The position numbers and the translations under genes were made by a program. Below are positions 25,356 through 34,096 of a stretch of 64,000 bases of DNA, one piece after another (the first letter of the stretch is position 1; each line of letters starts with the position of its first letter). The notes beneath the pieces were generated by a model. The model was not told where the DNA came from. It did not search any database and saw only the letters and a list, made by a program, of their open reading frames with translations. The DNA is from Paludibacteraceae bacterium (lineage in GTDB: Bacteria; Bacteroidota; Bacteroidia; Bacteroidales; Paludibacteraceae). The stretch spans positions 1-64,000 of the forward strand of contig JAFWOU010000009.1 of NCBI GenBank assembly GCA_017509715.1. Reading direction: 5' to 3'.

Positions 25356-26057
25356 ATGACGATACTATGTATCGAAACCAGTACGCAAGTTTGTTCGGCC
25401 GCCATCTGTATAGGTGGCGTGCCGACAGACCGGCGTATCTCTATCGGAGAAACGAACCACGCACAGTTGCTCCCCCGCTATGTGGATGAGTTGCTGGCGG
25501 AACTGACCCGCAAGGGACTACATGTCGAGGCGGTAGCCCTGAGCGCCGGACCGGGCAGCTATACCGGTTTGCGGATAGGTACGAGCCTGGCAAAGGGACT
25601 ATGCTATGGCCTACAGGTACCCCTGCTGCCGATCGACACCTTAAAAATATTGTGCGCGAGCGCAGCTGCGCATGCGCACGTAGAAGACGGACTGCTATGT
25701 CCGATGATTGATGCGCGTCGTATGGAGGTCTATACCCGTCTGTACGATGCCGAACTGCAACCGAAGGGAGAGACTCGGGCGGTCGTTGTAGAGACGGCCG
25801 AGAGCCTGGTAGAGAATGATGAACTGAAGAGTAGGAAGGTCTATTACTTCGGTGATGGTGCAGAGAAGTGTCAGGCAGTGCTGACACAACCGAATATGCA
25901 TTATATAGCGGGTATCGTACCCGATGCACAATATATGGGCCTGCTGGCCGAGAAGATGCTGGCAGATGGCTTTGAGGGAGCGGATGTGGCCTACTACGAG
26001 CCATTCTATCTCAAGCAATTTGTGGCAGCTCCATCGCACGTGAAGGGACTGCATTAG
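25356..26057 (+). CDS. tsaB: tRNA threonylcarbamoyladenosine biosynthesis protein TsaB
   Basis: The 233-aa protein is the TsaB partner of the TsaD/TsaE complex that makes the t6A base at position 37 of tRNAs reading ANN codons. The ASKHA-fold N-terminus is plain (MTILCIETSTQVCSAAI), with the diagnostic block ALSAGPGSYTGLRIGTSLAKG at residues about 67-88. The length is normal for the family. The start is the ATG 5 bp after the preceding stop. Its stop codon leads straight into the octamer array in which the next gene begins. TsaD and TsaE are not in this window. miaB, which modifies an adjacent-class A37 site, lies 3 kb downstream. Confidence 0.95.
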   Translation: MTILCIETSTQVCSAAICIGGVPTDRRISIGETNHAQLLPRYVDELLAELTRKGLHVEAVALSAGPGSYTGLRIGTSLAKGLCYGLQVPLLPIDTLKILCASAAAHAHVEDGLLCPMIDARRMEVYTRLYDAELQPKGETRAVVVETAESLVENDELKSRKVYYFGDGAEKCQAVLTQPNMHYIAGIVPDAQYMGLLAEKMLADGFEGADVAYYEPFYLKQFVAAPSHVKGLH

Positions 26058-26113
26058 AAGAGGAGTAAAGGAGTAGAGGAGTGAAGGAGTAAAGGAGAAA
26101 AGAAGTGAAGAAA
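26058..26113 (+). repeat. Octamer array carrying all three stop codons
   Basis: From 26058 the sequence falls into 8-bp units: AAGAGGAG, TAAAGGAG, TAGAGGAG, TGAAGGAG, TAAAGGAG, AAAAGAAG, TGAAGAAA. Four consecutive units start with TAA, TAG, TGA and TAA. The array starts at the base after the tsaB stop, and the next gene's GTG start (26105) lies within it. Confidence 0.85.
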
Positions 26114-28639
26114 GTATATTTCAAATATCAAATATCCATTATTATCGCCGTTTTGGCGATAATTCTTTCCGCGTGCTCTACGCAGAAGAATACGCGGGCA
26201 TCGCGTAGCTTCCATAAGACCAAGGTGCGCTACAATATCCTCTACAACGGCAACGTAGCTTACGAGGAGGGCCTGCGTGCCATCCAGTCGGCCGCCGAGG
26301 ATGACTATACGGGCGTGCTGTCGCTCTATCCCGTGAGCGATCATAAGGCAGCCCAGGCGGCTACCTCGCAGATGGATCGCACGATAGAGAAATGCCGCAA
26401 GTCGATCAAGTTGCACTCTATCAAGGCGCGTCCCAAGCCCGATCCCAAACGCCGATCCGATCCCAAGTACCGCGCATGGCTCAAGCAGGAAGAATTCAAT
26501 CCGGCTATGTCGGAGGCATGGGTGCGCCTGGGGGAAGCGGAATTTCATAAGGGCGACTTCCTGGGTTCGGTCGGTACGTTCAACTACGTGATTCGTCATT
26601 ATGACTACGATGGCGATGTGGTGGCGCGTTGCCAACTGATGGTGGCGCGTGCGTATGCCGAGATGGGTTGGCAATATGAGGCTGAGGACATGCTGAGCAA
26701 GGTGCAGCAAGATGCGCTCAAGAGCAAGCATGCCCATCTGTATGGCGCTACGGCAGCCGACGTGCTGCTGCATGCCGGTCAGTACAAGCAAGCGATACCT
26801 TTCCTGAAGATAGCGGTACCGCACGAGAAACGCAAGGTCTATCGGCCGCGTTTTCAGTACGTACTGGCACAACTCTACCAGACGCAAGGCCAACGCCAGG
26901 AGGCTATAGAGGCTTATCGCAAGGTGATACGCTTGGCGCCGCCCAACGTGATGGACTTTCATGCGCGGCTCAACATGGCCGAACTGAAAGGCAAGTCCGG
27001 ACTGAAGGGACTCAAGAGCATGACGCGTCAGTCGAAGCACAAAGACCACCTGGATGTTATCTACGGTACGATGGCCAATATATGGCTGCAAGCCGGCGAT
27101 ACGACGAAGGCGCTGGAACTGTACCAACTGGCAATCGATACGGCCAAGAATGCCACGCTCGACAAGGCTGGCATTCTGGTACAGGCAGGTGACCTGTACT
27201 TCGAACGCAAGCAATATGCCGAGGCACAACCTTGCTATCGCGAGGCCCTCACTATCTTCACGACGGAGCATGCGCAGTATAAGCGCCTGCAAGCCCGTTC
27301 GGAGGTGCTGGACCAGTTGATCCTCCACCTGAATACCGTCACGCTCCAGGATTCGCTCCAGGCCCTCAGCCTGCTCAGCGAGGAGGAGCAGTTGGCAGCC
27401 GTGCAGCGCGTGATCCAGGCCGAAGAGGAGCAACGCAAGCGCGACTCGATCCGCATGGCGCAAGAGCAGCGTGAGCGGGAGATGGACGATGGTCCGCTGA
27501 GCGTGAATACCAGCAATATGCTGGGTGGTGCCGGAGCTGCCGGCGGTGCGTGGTATTTCTATAATGCGCAACTGATGCGACAAGGTAAGCAGCAGTTCCA
27601 ACGTACCTGGGGCAACCGTCCGCTGGAGGATAACTGGCGTCGGTTGTCGAAGTCGATCAGCCCACAGGATCTTACCATGGGCGCTACGGATTCGGTGGCT
27701 ACGGATTCTATCGCGGGCAACGACAGCATCTTGCAAGGCCCGTTGGCCGCTCTGGATGCCCAGGCGCGTATGTACTACCAGCAGATACCTCATACCGAAG
27801 CGGAACGTCAGGCTTCGGACAGCATGATATGCGATGCACTCACCCAGATGGAGCGTATCTATCGCTACGACCTGCGTGATATCGGTCTGGCCGATCAGAC
27901 CTTAGCCGAACTGGATCGTCGTTTCCCCGATCGTCCGCGTACGGAGGTGAGTGAACAATGGCCTGAGATAACGGCCCGTCTGGATTCGCTCTATGAGACC
28001 ACGTATGTGGCTTTCCGTGCCCGTCAGTACGCGCAGGTGAAGACCGACTTGGAACAAGCTAAGACGATAGCGGGTGAGACGGATCAGTCGACGATCATGC
28101 CGCGGTTTATGTTCCTTAGTGCGGTAGCTACGGCCCGCACGGAAGGACAGACGCCCTTTGCGGATCGGCTGCGCGAGATGGTGGAAAAGTATCCTACCCA
28201 CGAACTGAGTGCCAAAGCCAAGGATATGCTGGCTATGATGGGGCAGGGTATGGAGTCGCAGAAGGGTAGCGGTGCGTCGGACCTGAGCGATGCGCGCCAG
28301 AAAGCGGCTGAAGAGGCGGCCAAGGAGGCCGAGGAAGCAGCTAAGCAGGCCGGTGATATCGCGGAAGAGACCAAGCCGGTAGCGCTGCTGGTATTGCCCA
28401 AGAAGGATGAGAAACTGTTGCACCAGCTGCAGTATGAGGTAGCATTGTTCAATTTTGAGGTATTCCTCTTGCGCGACTTCGAGCTGCAACCGCGTCAGAC
28501 ACCCGAGGGCATGGCTCTGGAGGTGGGACCGTTTGAGTCGCGCGCCGAAGCCGAGTGGTGGATCGGGCTGATTCGTAAGAACGCTACCCTGGCTGAGTTT
28601 ATCGAACAGAACGGCATTGTACCGGAAGCCAAGGAGTAA
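26105..28639 (+). CDS. sprE: Type IX secretion system lipoprotein SprE/PorW
   Basis: This 844-aa TPR lipoprotein matches the SprE/PorW family, an outer-membrane-linked component needed for T9SS function. The signal peptide ends in the lipobox LSAC with Cys24 as the lipid site. The family hallmark follows: residues about 32-70 (KVRYNILYNGNVAYEEGL) and a region of paired aromatic/basic residues. TPR-like helices run to about residue 430 (AWVRLGEAEFHKGDF, AYAEMGWQYEAEDML). A low-complexity Ala/Glu stretch at about 720-750 precedes a C-terminal SPOR-like domain (LEVGPFESRAEAEWWIGLI). The start is a GTG at 26105, inside the octamer repeat; I see no better ATG. Its position just after a cluster of T9SS-type substrates supports the call. 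Confidence 0.85.
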   Translation: MKKVYFKYQISIIIAVLAIILSACSTQKNTRASRSFHKTKVRYNILYNGNVAYEEGLRAIQSAAEDDYTGVLSLYPVSDHKAAQAATSQMDRTIEKCRKSIKLHSIKARPKPDPKRRSDPKYRAWLKQEEFNPAMSEAWVRLGEAEFHKGDFLGSVGTFNYVIRHYDYDGDVVARCQLMVARAYAEMGWQYEAEDMLSKVQQDALKSKHAHLYGATAADVLLHAGQYKQAIPFLKIAVPHEKRKVYRPRFQYVLAQLYQTQGQRQEAIEAYRKVIRLAPPNVMDFHARLNMAELKGKSGLKGLKSMTRQSKHKDHLDVIYGTMANIWLQAGDTTKALELYQLAIDTAKNATLDKAGILVQAGDLYFERKQYAEAQPCYREALTIFTTEHAQYKRLQARSEVLDQLILHLNTVTLQDSLQALSLLSEEEQLAAVQRVIQAEEEQRKRDSIRMAQEQREREMDDGPLSVNTSNMLGGAGAAGGAWYFYNAQLMRQGKQQFQRTWGNRPLEDNWRRLSKSISPQDLTMGATDSVATDSIAGNDSILQGPLAALDAQARMYYQQIPHTEAERQASDSMICDALTQMERIYRYDLRDIGLADQTLAELDRRFPDRPRTEVSEQWPEITARLDSLYETTYVAFRARQYAQVKTDLEQAKTIAGETDQSTIMPRFMFLSAVATARTEGQTPFADRLREMVEKYPTHELSAKAKDMLAMMGQGMESQKGSGASDLSDARQKAAEEAAKEAEEAAKQAGDIAEETKPVALLVLPKKDEKLLHQLQYEVALFNFEVFLLRDFELQPRQTPEGMALEVGPFESRAEAEWWIGLIRKNATLAEFIEQNGIVPEAKE

Positions 28640-28642
28640 GGA

Positions 28643-28674
28643 GAAAAAAAGAAAGAGAAGCCTTACGACTTCTC
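28643..28674 (-). terminator. Terminator for the tRNA-Pro transcript
   Basis: On the minus strand GAGAAG pairs with CTTCTC across an 8-nt loop and runs into a T-rich tract (the complement of the A-run at 28644-28650). It lies 5 nt beyond the tRNA 3' end. On the plus strand it lacks a T-run. Confidence 0.75.
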
Positions 28675-28678
28675 CTCG

Positions 28679-28752
28679 TCGGGATGACAAGATTTGAACT
28701 TGCGACCTCCGGTCCCCCAGACCGTTGCGCTACCGGACTGCGCCACATCCCG
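28679..28752 (-). tRNA. tRNA-Pro (GGG)
   Basis: A cloverleaf can be drawn on the minus strand. The 7-bp acceptor stem is CGGGATG with CATCCCG and discriminator A; the anticodon loop CTGGGGG gives anticodon GGG; the T arm contains GTTCAAATC. The 74-nt gene does not encode the CCA end. A promoter with a -7 box lies 24-31 bp upstream and a terminator follows, so it is a single-gene unit. Confidence 0.93.
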
Positions 28753-28775
28753 CTCGCTTTTTACGAAAGCGGGTG

Positions 28776-28807
28776 CAAAGGTACTACAAAATTTTGACAT
28801 ACGCAAG
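28776..28807 (-). promoter_or_regulatory. Promoter of tRNA-Pro
   Basis: On the minus strand the -7 box TACCTTTG occupies 28783-28776, and the -33 box (TTG, in ACTTGCGTATG) lies 20 bp further upstream. The same strong promoter pattern serves protein genes here. Confidence 0.8.
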
Positions 28808-28832
28808 TAAAAAAGCATTTTTTTAGTGAAAA

Positions 28833-30218
28833 ATGGCAAAAAAATTCTATATTGAGACTTATGGATGCCAGATGAACGTGGCAGATAGCGAAGTTGTAGC
28901 GGCTATTATGGCTACTACCGACGCGGAATATACCGATCAGATTGACGAGGCCGAGATCGTCTTGCTCAACACTTGTTCGATTCGCGATAACGCGGAGCAG
29001 AAGGTAAAGCATCGTCTGCAGGAACTGCATGCGGAGTATAGTCGAAAGTCGAAAGTCGAAAGTCAAAAGCAGAAAGGCGAAGGGCGAAAGGCCATGATCG
29101 GCGTGATCGGTTGCATGGCCGAGCGTATGGGACAGGAACTGATCGACCGCTGCGGCGTAGATTTCGTGGCCGGACCGGATGCGTATATGGATATCCCCAA
29201 CCTGATTGCGCAGCGGGAACAGGGCTTCAAGCCCGTGAACGTAGCGCTGAGCACCACGGAGACCTATCGCGACGTGCTACCGGCTCGTCTGGGTAAGTCG
29301 ATATCGGGCTTTGTGTCCATCATGCGCGGATGCAATAATTTCTGCTCCTACTGCGTAGTGCCTTATACGCGTGGCCGTGAGCGTAGCCGCGACGTAGAGT
29401 CAATCCTGCGCGAGGTGCGCGACCTGCAGGCCAAGGGCTATAAAGAGCTGACCCTGCTGGGGCAGAATGTGAATTCCTATCGATATAGTCGAAAGTCGAA
29501 AGTCGAAAGTCAAAAGCCCGAGTCGGATGAAATTGTAGATTTTCCGGCCTTGCTGGCTATCGTAGCCGAGGCGGTGCCGGATATGCGTATCCGCTTCACG
29601 ACCAGTCATCCCAAGGATATGTCGGACCGTACGCTGGAGACAATAGCAGCCCACCGGAATATATGCCGCTTTATCCACCTGCCGGTGCAGTCGGGCAGCA
29701 ATGCGGTGCTGAAGGCGATGAACCGTAAGTATACGCGCGAGTGGTACCTGGACCGTATCGCCGCTATTCGTCGTATCCTGCCGGATGCTACGATCGGTAC
29801 GGATGTGTTCTGCGGTTTCCACGGCGAGACGCTGGAGGATCATCAGCAGACGCTTAGCCTGATGCGCGAGGTGGGATTTGATACCGCCTTTATGTTCAAG
29901 TACTCGGAACGCCCCGGTACGTATGCCCAGAAACACCTGCCGGACAATATCCCGGAGGATGAGAAAGTGCGCCGACTGAACGAGATCATTGCCCTGCAAC
30001 AGGAGCTCTCGTTGGCGTCGAATCAACGCGAGATAGGTCGGGTAGTAGAAGTGCTGGTAGAGGGCTACTCCAAGCGCAGCCGGGATGATATGTTCGGTCG
30101 CACGAGTCAGTACAAGACGGTGGTCTTCCCGCGCGCCGGACGCCATATAGGCGAGTTGGTGCAGGTACGTATCACGTCGGCATCCGCCGCTACCTTGCTG
30201 GGCGAGGTAGTGGAGTAG
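28833..30218 (+). CDS. miaB: tRNA-2-methylthio-N6-isopentenyladenosine synthase MiaB, with two repeat-derived inserts
   Basis: MiaB is a radical-SAM enzyme that adds a methylthio group to i6A37 of tRNAs reading UNN codons. The 461-aa protein has the N-terminal cluster cysteines (TYGCQMN, NTCSIRD, GCMAER), the radical-SAM motif GCNNFCSYC with the PYTRGRERSR block, and a C-terminal TRAM domain. Two insertions stand out. Residues about 70-86 and 219-228 both read SRKSKVESQK and are encoded by copies of the same heptamer repeat. They fall in variable loops, after the HRLQEL helix and after LLGQNVNSY, so the enzyme is probably active. The gene ends in a stop codon that is the first unit of a 56-bp octamer array, and it converges on mutL. 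Confidence 0.95.
   Translation: MAKKFYIETYGCQMNVADSEVVAAIMATTDAEYTDQIDEAEIVLLNTCSIRDNAEQKVKHRLQELHAEYSRKSKVESQKQKGEGRKAMIGVIGCMAERMGQELIDRCGVDFVAGPDAYMDIPNLIAQREQGFKPVNVALSTTETYRDVLPARLGKSISGFVSIMRGCNNFCSYCVVPYTRGRERSRDVESILREVRDLQAKGYKELTLLGQNVNSYRYSRKSKVESQKPESDEIVDFPALLAIVAEAVPDMRIRFTTSHPKDMSDRTLETIAAHRNICRFIHLPVQSGSNAVLKAMNRKYTREWYLDRIAAIRRILPDATIGTDVFCGFHGETLEDHQQTLSLMREVGFDTAFMFKYSERPGTYAQKHLPDNIPEDEKVRRLNEIIALQQELSLASNQREIGRVVEVLVEGYSKRSRDDMFGRTSQYKTVVFPRAGRHIGELVQVRITSASAATLLGEVVE
29037..29089 (+). repeat. Heptamer array inside miaB, copy 1
   Basis: Seven heptamers from 29041: GTCGAAA three times, then GTCAAAA, GCAGAAA, GGCGAAG and GGCGAAA. Bases 29037-29070 are identical to 29484-29517. 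The same heptamer in reverse orientation makes up 907-934 and 10940-10967 between genes. It is read through in frame as Ser/Lys-rich residues. Confidence 0.9.
29484..29517 (+). repeat. Heptamer array inside miaB, copy 2
   Basis: Four heptamers (GTCGAAA three times, GTCAAAA) at 29488-29515 repeat the 34-bp sequence at 29037-29070 exactly. The translated frame is the same in both copies, giving SRKSKVESQK. Confidence 0.9.
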
Positions 30219-30279
30219 GTTGATAGGTTTATAGGTTTATAGGTTTATAAGTTTATAGGTTGATGAGTTTATAATGAGT
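30216..30279 (+). repeat. Stop-codon octamer array after miaB
   Basis: Eight octamers of TAGGTTTA type begin at the miaB stop codon itself. Their first triplets are TAG, TAG, TAG, TAG, TAA, TAG, TGA and TAA, so every base change between units still leaves a stop. With period 8 the stops rotate through all three frames. The array abuts a near-palindrome (30273-30302) overlapping the mutL stop. Confidence 0.88.
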
Positions 30280-32078
30280 TAGAGGCGATTCTCTAGCTCA
30301 TTATTGCTTAATAGGGTCACTACGCGTTTGCCGTCCGGCGTACGCGAGTAGGTCGGGAGGGAGAGCAGTCGGTCGCATAGATCCTGCATCTCATCCTGCG
30401 TCAATATCTTACCGTAAGGAATAGCTATGCTACGTGCCAGCGAGAGCGCGATCTGCTCTTGCCAGCGTTGTTGTACGTCGGTGCCGGTCTCCATGACGGC
30501 TTGCAGGATGTCGCGCACCATCGTGAGCGCGTCACTCTGCGGCAGTTGAGCCGGTACGCCCGAGATGCCGTAGCTGGTCTTGCTGAACTGATCGATGGCA
30601 AAACCGATGGCTCGCAGGTCGGGCAGGATGGTCTCCATAGCCGCCATCTCGTCGGGCGTGAGGTCGAGTATCTCCTGGAAGAGCAGCTGTTGGCTAACGC
30701 CCTTCTGCTCGCGCAACTGTTGGAGCAAGGCCTCATATTCTACGCATATATGCGCCCGGTGCTGGTTGATGATGAGCAGTCCGTCGCGGGTAGGGAGCAG
30801 GATATAGCGGTCGGCATACTGATAGGGAACGCCGGTAGGTATATCATGCTCGTAGAGCGGCAGTTGGGCATCGTCCGCAGGTTTCGGCGCAGCCGGCCGG
30901 TCGGGATAGAGGGTCGACCAGTTGCGAGGCGCGGCAGGTTGGTTGCGATGGAAGGGATTGTAGGTGGGATCTACCTGTATGTGGGGCATGCCGGTGGCCG
31001 GTCGGCCTATGGTGTTGCCGGGGGCAGTAGGAAGCGGCATCTCCAGTTCGCCCTCGCGGTTGAAGTCGATCGTGGGCGCCAGCGAGAATTTACCGATCGA
31101 TTCGCGTACGGCGGCCATTAGAATCTGGAAGATGGCCTGTTCGTCAGCGAACTTAATCTCGGTCTTGGTGGGGTGGATATTCACATCGATGGCCTCGGGT
31201 GCGATATCGAAATAGATGAAGTACGACGGCGCATAGTCGCCGGGCAGCATGCCGGAGTAGGCCGTGAGTATCGCTTTGTGGAAATAGGGGTGACGCATAT
31301 AGCGTCCGTTGACAAAGAAATACTGCTGCGGGTTCTTGCCGCTGGCTTCTGGTTTGCTGACAAAGCCGCGGATAGATACCAGTTCGGTATCCGTACGCAG
31401 GTCGATGAGATTGGACGTGAAGGCGTGGGTACGTCCGCGTCCGAAGATAGCTTCGATACGTTGTTTCTCAGTGCCGGACGGCAAGTCGAGCAGCACTTCG
31501 TCGTTGTGGACAAAGGTAAATTGTACCTTGGGATAGACCAGCACGATATGATAGAACTCCGTCAGCAGGTTGCGCAGCTCGGTCTGGTCGGTCTTGAGAA
31601 ACTTACGCCGTACGGGTACGTTGTAGAACAGGTTCTTGACCTTCAGGTTGGTGCCCACCGCACAGGCGCAAGGCTCCTGGTGCACCAGTTGGGAACCGTC
31701 GATCTCCAGGCATATGCCCACTTCGTCCTCCTGCCGGCGGGTGGTCATTTCCACTTGCGACACGGCGCATATACTGGCCAGCGCTTCGCCGCGGAAGCCC
31801 ATCGTGTGCAGCGAGAAGAGGTCTTCCACCTGGCTGATCTTGCTCGTGGCATGCCGCTCAAAGGCCATGCGGGCATCGGTCTGGCTCATGCCCTTGCCGT
31901 TGTCGATCACTTGCAGCAGCGTACGTCCGGCATCGCGCACGATGACCTGGATATTGGTGGCCCCGGCATCCAGGCTGTTCTCCACCAGCTCCTTCAGACA
32001 CGAAGCCGGCCGCTGGATCACTTCTCCGGCGGCTATCTGGTTGGCTACATGATCGGGTAGGAGGTGGACGATGTCCAT
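30279..32078 (-). CDS. mutL: DNA mismatch repair protein MutL, endonuclease motifs degenerate
   Basis: The 599-aa protein couples mismatch recognition by MutS to downstream repair. The N-terminal GHKL ATPase is intact: ELVENSLDAG (residues 30-39), DNGKGM (59-64) and a GFRGEALASI block. Residues about 340-400 form a Pro-rich linker. The C-terminal dimer domain lacks the usual nuclease residues. The DQHAxxExxxxE motif reads NQHRAHICVEYE (about residues 434-445), and the CPHGRP-like motif reads TPDGKR near the end. That suggests a MutL without endonuclease activity, or with a changed metal site. It lies 9 bp downstream of a small membrane-protein gene in a leftward operon with the lipoprotein gene. 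The start ATG is well supported. Confidence 0.95.
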   Translation of the reverse strand: MDIVHLLPDHVANQIAAGEVIQRPASCLKELVENSLDAGATNIQVIVRDAGRTLLQVIDNGKGMSQTDARMAFERHATSKISQVEDLFSLHTMGFRGEALASICAVSQVEMTTRRQEDEVGICLEIDGSQLVHQEPCACAVGTNLKVKNLFYNVPVRRKFLKTDQTELRNLLTEFYHIVLVYPKVQFTFVHNDEVLLDLPSGTEKQRIEAIFGRGRTHAFTSNLIDLRTDTELVSIRGFVSKPEASGKNPQQYFFVNGRYMRHPYFHKAILTAYSGMLPGDYAPSYFIYFDIAPEAIDVNIHPTKTEIKFADEQAIFQILMAAVRESIGKFSLAPTIDFNREGELEMPLPTAPGNTIGRPATGMPHIQVDPTYNPFHRNQPAAPRNWSTLYPDRPAAPKPADDAQLPLYEHDIPTGVPYQYADRYILLPTRDGLLIINQHRAHICVEYEALLQQLREQKGVSQQLLFQEILDLTPDEMAAMETILPDLRAIGFAIDQFSKTSYGISGVPAQLPQSDALTMVRDILQAVMETGTDVQQRWQEQIALSLARSIAIPYGKILTQDEMQDLCDRLLSLPTYSRTPDGKRVVTLLSNNELENRL

Positions 32079-32087
32079 AACGATAAG

Positions 32088-32321
32088 TTATAGAAAGATA
32101 TAAAATCCGATGACGAGCGCTGCAAGCAGTACAACCCACAATAGGAGTTTTGATTTCTGCTGCTTGCGAAGCGTGGTCATGTTCTTCTCGTGTTCCTCGC
32201 GGAACGAACCTCGATGGAGGCGCGCACGTCGCTCGTTGCGCGCCTCCTTATCGGGGTCGAAGTAGATGGGACGATAGTCCCACTCACGCGGTTTATTTAC
32301 TTTCGGAAATAATACCGACAT
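32088..32321 (-). CDS. Small tail-anchored membrane protein, 77 aa
   Basis: The protein has a charged N-terminal part (about residues 1-55, rich in Arg/Glu/Lys) and one hydrophobic helix at the end (KLLLWVVLLAALVIGFYIFL), so it is probably anchored by its C-terminus. No family function is known to me, although small proteins of this layout are common before mutL-like genes in Bacteroidales. Its start overlaps the stop of the upstream lipoprotein gene (TAATG, sharing one base), a sign of coupled translation. Gene reality is well supported by this overlap and the clear topology. Confidence 0.8.
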   Translation of the reverse strand: MSVLFPKVNKPREWDYRPIYFDPDKEARNERRARLHRGSFREEHEKNMTTLRKQQKSKLLLWVVLLAALVIGFYIFL

Positions 32322-34003
32322 TACTTAATGATCTGCTGGAACTTAGCGTCCTCTTTGTACTTAGCGAACTCTACGTCAGCTTTAGCGCGGGTCTTGTAGG
32401 CAGCGTCGCCTGCAACAGCCTCGGCCATGTTGCTGTAAACGCCCTCGCGATCGTTGGTGCGTGCAGCCAGGATAGCTTTGATATAGGCGGTCTTAGCATT
32501 CGGCTCCTGGATCTCAGCCAGGGTCTTGCGAGCAGCCGCATAGTCCTTGTCGATGATCTGCTGGAGCGCAGCGTTGTTGGAGCGGGTAGTGCCGTACGAC
32601 TTCTGCGCCTTGTTGTAGTCACCCTTCATGGTGTAGAGCGTACCGAGTGCGCCATCCAGGTCACCCTTGGTGCCGGCAGCCTTACCCAGGTGTTGCTCAG
32701 CCTTGGCTACATCGCCCTTGGCCAGGTCGCACAGACCGGCGTTGTAGTTTACGTCCGGATTGTTCGGAGCCAACCCGAGTGCCTTAGCGAAGTACTTCTC
32801 AGCCTCGTCGAGCTTGTTCTGCTCGTAAGCGATCATACCGAGGTTGTTGTATGCACGGTAGTCGTTGTGCAGTTCAGCGGTCTTCTTGTAGAGCGCGATC
32901 TGCTCCTCCTTGGTAGGTGCTACAGAAGCAGCATAGAGCAACTCCTCTACGCTCAGCGATTCGGGGTTCTCCTTAGCCTCCTGGAGCAATTGCTCGTCCG
33001 ACTTGCCGGTAACGGCGGTAGTCACTACGATACGGCTGCGGCGCAGTTTGGGCAGAATGTCCTTAGCCAGGTCGCTATATACTTGTGCCAGGTTGCGGAT
33101 CTGCTGCTCACGCTCTTCGGGGTCGCTGTACATCTCCAGTACGCGGATCACGAGGTCCTTGTCCTGGATGTCGCTATTCTCAAGCTCAGCGCGGAAACCG
33201 TTCCAGTCCTCAGCGGTAGTGCTGCTGATGTAGCGGGTCTGGTTGCCGTTGACCTTGCCACGGATGTACTTCTCGGTGTTGGCCTCACGGCTGTTAGCCA
33301 GGCGGTCGTTCAGCTCGTAGCCACCCTCGGGACTTGCATAACCCGAGATCTCTACCTGGCTGATCTGGCGGCTATTGTCCTTGTTGGCAGCCTTGATAGC
33401 CTCGTTCAGGGCCTTCATGTCTGCTGCTGAGAGTTCGCTCTCGCGCAGGTTAGCCTGTGCTACGATGAAGTTGATGTCAGCCTCGGTCAGCTCCTCTACT
33501 ACGGTCTGATACTTGCTGGGAGTAGGAACAGCTTGCTCCTCGGTGTGAGCCAGCGTAGCCGTGGTGTTAATACCGTCGGCGATGAGTACGTCAGGAATTT
33601 CATACACCTTCTTGCCGCACTTAGCGTCGCAACGCAGATAGAGTTTCAACTCCTTGCCTTCCATGTCAGGCGTGTACTTGAAGTTACAGGACTGCGAGTA
33701 CTTGCCACCTTGCTTGTACGAAACGGTCTTGCCGTTTGCTTTGGCTTTCTCGCCAACGTAGGTCTCGGTCTCACCAACGACTTCCTTGTCGCCGTATTTG
33801 AGCACCGGGGTCACCTTCAACTCACCCTTGCGGGCAAATTTCTTGGGCGGGAACGTACCGGTGATGTCCGCTTTGATCTGTCCACCAACTACGGCAACAT
33901 CCTCCGGATTGACTTTGATCTCTTGTGGTTTGTCCACAATTTTCGAGCAGGATGTCATCATGACAATAGCCATGAGTGACAAAAGAAATGTAATTTTCTT
34001 CAT
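32321..34003 (-). CDS. OmpA-like TPR lipoprotein, 560 aa
   Basis: A lipoprotein signal peptide (MKKITFLLSLMAIVMMTSC, lipid site Cys19) leads into an N-terminal beta domain (to about residue 150). An OmpA/MotB-like region at about 185-330 has the pattern ISQVEISGYASPEGGYELND and LANSREANTEKYIRGK, which in OmpA proteins contacts peptidoglycan. From about 365 to 560 there are TPR repeats (YKKTAELHNDYRAYNNLG, AEKYFAKALGLAPNNPDVNY). I infer an envelope protein tying the outer membrane to the cell wall and holding partners by its TPRs. It is first of a leftward operon with the 77-aa gene and mutL, from a promoter at 34097-34128. The exact role is unknown. Confidence 0.85.
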   Translation of the reverse strand: MKKITFLLSLMAIVMMTSCSKIVDKPQEIKVNPEDVAVVGGQIKADITGTFPPKKFARKGELKVTPVLKYGDKEVVGETETYVGEKAKANGKTVSYKQGGKYSQSCNFKYTPDMEGKELKLYLRCDAKCGKKVYEIPDVLIADGINTTATLAHTEEQAVPTPSKYQTVVEELTEADINFIVAQANLRESELSAADMKALNEAIKAANKDNSRQISQVEISGYASPEGGYELNDRLANSREANTEKYIRGKVNGNQTRYISSTTAEDWNGFRAELENSDIQDKDLVIRVLEMYSDPEEREQQIRNLAQVYSDLAKDILPKLRRSRIVVTTAVTGKSDEQLLQEAKENPESLSVEELLYAASVAPTKEEQIALYKKTAELHNDYRAYNNLGMIAYEQNKLDEAEKYFAKALGLAPNNPDVNYNAGLCDLAKGDVAKAEQHLGKAAGTKGDLDGALGTLYTMKGDYNKAQKSYGTTRSNNAALQQIIDKDYAAARKTLAEIQEPNAKTAYIKAILAARTNDREGVYSNMAEAVAGDAAYKTRAKADVEFAKYKEDAKFQQIIK

Positions 34004-34096
34004 GCTGTTGTTTTGTTTAAAAAAAAATGTTTACTGTTTATGTTGTTTTTGTTCGTTTTCGTGCCACGATATGATAGGTGCACACTTATCAGCGTG

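Noticed and set aside
30273..30302. Near-palindrome at the mutL stop, considered as a terminator
   Set aside because: The stem is 11 of 12 pairs but neither side is followed by a T-run; it is made mostly by the last mutL codons.
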